Shown in pieces: positions 7,563 through 11,133 of a stretch of 11,133 bases of DNA. The position numbers and the translations under genes are program-made. Where the stretch lies: the NCBI GenBank assembly GCA_937916185.1, contig CALGGD010000056.1:1-11133 (forward strand). The letters are read 5' to 3'. Position 1 is the first letter of the stretch, and each line of letters begins with the position of its first letter. The DNA comes from an uncultured Oxalobacter sp. Its GTDB lineage: Bacteria > Pseudomonadota > Gammaproteobacteria > Burkholderiales > Burkholderiaceae_D. The notes beneath the pieces were generated by a model. It made no database searches. It had not been told where the DNA came from and was given only the letters and a program-made list of their open reading frames with translations.

Positions 7563-9047
7563 TCAGATGAATGTCGAGCAGACTGTCTCGATGCACCAGT
7601 CCATCAACGGTCCTGGCAGGACACCGAAGAGGATGATGAGCCCCCCATTGACCAGCAGGGCGATGCCGGTGTCTTTCGGAACAGCAATCCGGGTGCTGTC
7701 AGCCGGTGCATCCAGGTACATGAGCTTGATGACCCGCAGGTAGAAGAACCCGCCAACGACAGCAAAGAGGATGCCGATGATGGCAAGCCAGGTCAGTCCA
7801 GCATCAATGGCCGCCTGGAAAACGGCAACTTTGCCATAGAAACCGACCAATGGCGGCACCCCGGCAAAGGAGAACAGACAGACCATCATAACCAGCGCCA
7901 TCCACGGATTCCGGCGGTGCAGCCCTTTGTAACCGTCGAGTTGTTCGGCTTCCTGCCCGTTCTGGGACAGTGCCATGATGACACCGAATGCACCGAGCGT
8001 CGCCAGGACATAGACAACGGTGTAATACATGGACGCGCCATAAGCGGTATAGGAGACGCCGCCCTCACCGGTCATCCTGACACCGGACAGCATCCCGAGC
8101 AGCATGTATCCCATATGCGAGATGGTGGAATACGCCAGCATCCGCTTGATGTTTTTCTGCATGATGGCGGCAAGGTTGCCCAGCGCCATGGAAAGGATGG
8201 CAACAACGATGAGCATCGGCTGCCAATCAAGTGCCATCGGCAGCAGTCCCTGACCCAAGATACGCAGGCAGACGGCGAAGCCCGCCAGTTTCGGCGCGCC
8301 ACTGACCAGCAGTGTCACTGCGGTTGGAACGCCTTCAAAGACATCCGGCAACCACATATGGAACGGAACGGCACCGAGTTTGAAAGCGATGCCACAGACA
8401 ATGAACACGACACCAAAGACCATGATCAGTCCGTTGGTGGACTGTCCTGCGATGGCAGAGGCAATGCCTGCGAACCGGAATGAGCCGGTGACACCATAGA
8501 CCATCGAGATGCCGTAGAGCATCAGACCGGTTCCCAATGCGCCCAGGATGAAATATTTGGTGGCGGCCTCCACCGCCCTTCCGTCTTCCCGCTTGAGTGC
8601 CGCCAGGGTATAGAGCGGGAATGTCATGAGCTCAATGCCGAGATAAAGCGTCAGGAAATCACCGGCGGAGATGACGGTCATCTGCCCCAGCAGCGAGAAC
8701 AGCGCCAGCAGATAGAACGCCCCACCCAGATAGGCAACAGTCAGGTTCCGTTCATTGACGTAACGGCGGGCATAGACCAGTGTCAGGAACATCGCGGCAT
8801 AGGTGCAGAGCTTGAGCACATGGGCGACTGTATCCGCAATGAAAGCGCCATAGAATGTGACCGCGCCACCGCAACAGCCTGCCAGCCATGCAGATCCCGC
8901 TGCACAGGCGGCAATGACAAGGATGGAGAACCAGAAAGTGATGTCCCGGTGTCTCTGCGGCACGAACAGATCCAGCAGCATCAGGATGGGCAGTGATGCT
9001 GTGAGGATCAGCTCTGGTATGGCAGGAATCAGGTTCATCGCATCCAT
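7563..9047 (-). CDS. nuoN: NADH-quinone oxidoreductase subunit N
   Basis: NuoN is one of three antiporter-like proton-pumping membrane subunits of respiratory complex I. The 494 residues are full length with about 14 membrane segments. The charged residues of the proton path are present: E139 in LGIELMTFPLYTL, K223 in AFKLGAVPFHMWLPD, K253 in GAPKLAGF and K406 in GFYGKVAVF. The segment NIKRMLAYSTISHMGYMLLG (299-318) is intact, unlike its counterpart in NuoM here. ATG at 9045-9047 gives MDAMNLIPAIPE; a second in-frame ATG three codons on (9036-9038) is a possible start. It follows nuoM by 14 bp and appears to be the last gene of the nuo operon. The DUF2818-type gene that I recall after nuoN in some relatives is absent. 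Confidence 0.97.
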   Translation of the reverse strand: MDAMNLIPAIPELILTASLPILMLLDLFVPQRHRDITFWFSILVIAACAAGSAWLAGCCGGAVTFYGAFIADTVAHVLKLCTYAAMFLTLVYARRYVNERNLTVAYLGGAFYLLALFSLLGQMTVISAGDFLTLYLGIELMTFPLYTLAALKREDGRAVEAATKYFILGALGTGLMLYGISMVYGVTGSFRFAGIASAIAGQSTNGLIMVFGVVFIVCGIAFKLGAVPFHMWLPDVFEGVPTAVTLLVSGAPKLAGFAVCLRILGQGLLPMALDWQPMLIVVAILSMALGNLAAIMQKNIKRMLAYSTISHMGYMLLGMLSGVRMTGEGGVSYTAYGASMYYTVVYVLATLGAFGVIMALSQNGQEAEQLDGYKGLHRRNPWMALVMMVCLFSFAGVPPLVGFYGKVAVFQAAIDAGLTWLAIIGILFAVVGGFFYLRVIKLMYLDAPADSTRIAVPKDTGIALLVNGGLIILFGVLPGPLMDWCIETVCSTFI

Positions 9048-9061
9048 GGATCATCTGTCCC

Positions 9062-10363
9062 TTACAGTTTGGACTGTCCTACCAATGCCATCAGATCCGC
9101 GACGGAGACCTGCATCGCATCGGTGATGATGGCAGGATAGACACCGATGGCAATGACGCAGACGGCAAGCACCGCCAGGAACAGGGTTTCCCGGGCACCG
9201 ATATCCTGCAGGGCAGCGACCTGTTCATTGCCGACCGGTCCATACAGCACCCGTTTGATCATCCAGAGGGTATAGGATGCGCCCAGAACCAGGGAAAGCC
9301 CTGCGGCACAGGCTATCCAAACGTTGACTTTGACAGCCCCCATGATGACCAGGACTTCCCCGACAAAGCCTGATGTGCCTGGCAGACCGATATTGGCGAA
9401 GGCAAACAGGACGAAGAAGGCAGCGAAGCGGGGCATGACATGGACCACGCCACCATAATCAGCAATCTGCCGGGTATGCATCCGGTCATAGATGACGCCG
9501 ACACAGAGGAACATGGCAGCAGAAACCAGATGACGGCAGGCATCCGGGACAACGGGCAGTGAGAACCGGGTGAAGCCATAGGCACCGAGTTTCAGCATGA
9601 TTGCCGCCAGGATGACAGAACCGCCTGTCGGTGCCTCGACATGGGCATCCGGCAACCAGGTATGGACCGGCCACATCGGTATCTTGACAGCGAATGCGGA
9701 CAGGAACGCAAGGAAGACCCATATCTGCGGGGTCAACGGCATTTTCAGCGCATACCAGTCATAAAGATTGAAGCTGTGGGTCTGGAGATACAGGTAGATG
9801 AGCGCCAGCAGCATCGGCAGCGAGCCGAGGAACGTGTAGAGGAAGAACTTGAATGCCGCATAGATACGGCGTTCACCGCCCCACAATCCGATGATGATGA
9901 ACATCGGAATCAATGTCGCTTCAAAGAAGACATAGAACAGCAGACCGTCAAAGGTGGCGAAAACCCCGATCATCAGACCAGAGAGAATCAGGAACGCCCC
10001 CATATACTGGGCAACCTGTGTCTGGATGACCTGCCAGCTGGCAATGACGACAATCACCAGCATGAGGGCTGTCATGATGATGAGCCAGAGCGAGATGCCA
10101 TCAATCCCCAGGTCATAATTGACATTGAAGAGTGTGATCCAGGGATGCCTTTCAACAAACTGCAATCCATGGGCTTCCCTGTCGAACTGGACAGCCAGTG
10201 GCAGCGTGACCAACAGGCTGACCAGTGAACCGGCAAGGGACAGCCAGCGGATCATGCCGGCACGTTCATCCCGCCCGACCAGCAGGATCAGGATCCCGAA
10301 CGCCACCGGCACCCAGATTGCGAGTGAGAGGATGGGAAACGTTGAATAAATCAGGTTAGGCAT
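9062..10363 (-). CDS. nuoM: NADH-quinone oxidoreductase subunit M with internal in-frame deletion
   Basis: NuoM is an antiporter-like proton-pumping membrane subunit of complex I. The reading frame is open for 433 residues, against about 490-510 in the family. Conserved parts include E148 in FFEATLIPMF, K227 in AFAVKIPMWPVHTWLPDAH, K258 in MLKLGAYGF, and E336 in TSGFVGEVLVI, matching E. coli E144, K234, K265 and E407. Between K258 and E336 there are 78 residues instead of about 142. PDACRHL (273-279) passes straight into VSAAMFLCVGV (280-290), so the block that normally holds helices 9, 10 and the first part of 11, with the KRL(I/V)AY, SHMG and ISHG motifs, is missing. The N- and C-terminal parts look normal. 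ATG at 10361-10363; 16 bp after nuoL. Pump function is doubtful as sequenced. Confidence 0.93.
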   Translation of the reverse strand: MPNLIYSTFPILSLAIWVPVAFGILILLVGRDERAGMIRWLSLAGSLVSLLVTLPLAVQFDREAHGLQFVERHPWITLFNVNYDLGIDGISLWLIIMTALMLVIVVIASWQVIQTQVAQYMGAFLILSGLMIGVFATFDGLLFYVFFEATLIPMFIIIGLWGGERRIYAAFKFFLYTFLGSLPMLLALIYLYLQTHSFNLYDWYALKMPLTPQIWVFLAFLSAFAVKIPMWPVHTWLPDAHVEAPTGGSVILAAIMLKLGAYGFTRFSLPVVPDACRHLVSAAMFLCVGVIYDRMHTRQIADYGGVVHVMPRFAAFFVLFAFANIGLPGTSGFVGEVLVIMGAVKVNVWIACAAGLSLVLGASYTLWMIKRVLYGPVGNEQVAALQDIGARETLFLAVLAVCVIAIGVYPAIITDAMQVSVADLMALVGQSKL

Positions 10364-10379
10364 AGTTTTCCAGTTGTCC

Positions 10380-11133
10380 TTATCTCAACGCCAATGGCAG
10401 CATCCAGAAGAGCAGCCCAAGCAGTCCAACAATCATGACAAAAATATAGTGATAGATATAGCCTGTCTGGAAGTGCCGGACAATCGAGGCTGTCCAAGCG
10501 ACCAGCCTGGCACTTCCGTTCACAATGAAGCCGTCTATCACGAAGACATCACCGGCTTTCCAGACCAGCTGGCCGAGTTTCTTCACACCCTTGATGCAGA
10601 CACCGCCGATAATCCCTTCTTCGATGAGCCTGACTTCAATCCATTGCCATAAGACGCTGCCCAGGAACAGGGCACCGCCAACCACCACTTTCTGATACAG
10701 CTGGTTGATGTAGTACTGTTCATACAGGAGCCGATGCAGGAAACGCATTTTCCTGCGGAGCCTGACCGCCGATACCGGACGTTTCGCATAAAGATACCAA
10801 GCGGCGGCGACACCTGCCAGCACCAGGATGAATGTAGGGGACAGCATTTCATACAGGGTCATCTGCAAGGCGTTCTGGAAATGCTGTGACAAGACGCCCA
10901 TCGCTGGATGACGTTCATGGTCAATGAAGATGGCATCATTGAAGAACCCACCGAAGAGCCAGGGACCGACAGCAATGAAGCCGATGATTACCGATGGAAC
11001 CGCCAGCAGCAGCAGCGGCACCCGGATCAGCCAAGGTTGTTCTTCCGGCCTGTCGCCTGGCATCATGCCCAGCTCTTCCCCTTCTGTCCTGGTTTCCCCG
11101 GATGCCGCCAGGCGTTGGTTGATGACCTGCTGG
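10380..11133 (-). CDS. nuoL: NADH-quinone oxidoreductase subunit L, C-terminal part
   Basis: NuoL is the distal antiporter-like proton-pumping subunit of complex I. Only the last 250 residues are in the window; the gene continues past 11133 with no stop in frame, so the methionines near 11066 are internal. The visible part holds a hydrophobic helix (WLIRVPLLLLAVPSVIIGF), a periplasmic/loop stretch, a helix near PTFILVLAGVAAAWYLY and the long amphipathic lateral helix region. It ends with the last membrane helix, FQTGYIYHYIFVMIVG. The segment from YYINQ to VNGSARLV is 29 residues longer than I expect for betaproteobacterial NuoL and looks like a duplicated module. The TAA stop is 16 bp before nuoM, which supports co-transcription. 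Confidence 0.96.
   Translation of the reverse strand, partial: QQVINQRLAASGETRTEGEELGMMPGDRPEEQPWLIRVPLLLLAVPSVIIGFIAVGPWLFGGFFNDAIFIDHERHPAMGVLSQHFQNALQMTLYEMLSPTFILVLAGVAAAWYLYAKRPVSAVRLRRKMRFLHRLLYEQYYINQLYQKVVVGGALFLGSVLWQWIEVRLIEEGIIGGVCIKGVKKLGQLVWKAGDVFVIDGFIVNGSARLVAWTASIVRHFQTGYIYHYIFVMIVGLLGLLFWMLPLALR
10515..10688 (-). repeat. Diverged 29-residue tandem duplication inside nuoL
   Basis: Two adjacent 87-base units encode 29-residue segments that align without gaps: unit 1 at 10602-10688 and unit 2 at 10515-10601. Nine positions are identical (V1, G5, L9, G10, W14, V19, I22, I26, G29), and acidic residues align at 18 and 23. Unit 1 starts VVVGGALFLG and unit 2 VCIKGVKKLG; unit 2 carries the family-typical WKAGDVFVIDGF and VNGSARLV. 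At the DNA level the units are strongly diverged, so any duplication is old. Confidence 0.5.

Noticed and set aside
7551..8483. A 310-codon plus-strand reading frame rich in D, H and Q
   Set aside because: It is antisense to nuoN. The biased composition is what reversed codons of a hydrophobic membrane protein produce, and no domain is visible.
9500..9560. A frameshift or pseudogene explanation for the short NuoM
   Set aside because: The reading frame is continuous through the junction and both flanks align with the family in the same frame. A precise in-frame loss fits better than a frameshift, and the missing segment is not found in another frame nearby.
9641..10228. A 195-codon plus-strand reading frame rich in D, E, Q and R
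   Set aside because: It is antisense to nuoM and has the same composition artefact of a reversed membrane-protein gene.

Overview
All genes recognised here read from the minus strand, so transcription runs from high to low coordinates. The window suggests a betaproteobacterium of the Burkholderiales, probably Oxalobacter-like or another Oxalobacteraceae. That placement is an inference from gene order (leuC, small peptide, leuD, leuB, asd, truA; nuoL-nuoM-nuoN; aroC plus an MFS gene), protein style and a GC content judged by eye as slightly above 50%. It was not tested by any search.

In transcription order: (1) 11133-7563 is the distal end of the complex I operon, with the C-terminal third of nuoL, then nuoM and nuoN, separated by 14-16 bp. 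(2) 7458-5156 holds aroC (chorismate synthase) and, 8 bp further, an MFS permease of the 3-phenylpropionate/nucleoside-symporter-like group; an extended -10 promoter candidate lies before aroC. (3) 5066-477 is a leucine/aspartate-family cluster: leuC, a 43-residue membrane or lipoprotein-like peptide, leuD, leuB and asd, with an extended -10 promoter candidate before leuC. LeuC and LeuD form isopropylmalate isomerase and LeuB is the following dehydrogenase. Asd makes aspartate semialdehyde for lysine/diaminopimelate, threonine and methionine. (4) After two terminator-like hairpins, 349-1 is the start of truA (tRNA pseudouridine synthase), cut by the window edge.

Most of the window is ordinary housekeeping DNA, and I see no mobile element, CRISPR array, tRNA or defence system. 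The signals worth a second look are in complex I. NuoM is 433 residues and lacks, in frame, a block of about 63 residues that the family normally has: helices 9-10 and the first part of helix 11, with two conserved membrane histidines. The adjacent NuoL has about 29 extra residues in the region of its long lateral helix, and they look like a diverged tandem duplication with a 29-residue period. Other points are the missing fimV between asd and truA, the small peptide gene between leuC and leuD, and an inverted repeat over the leuC promoter region.
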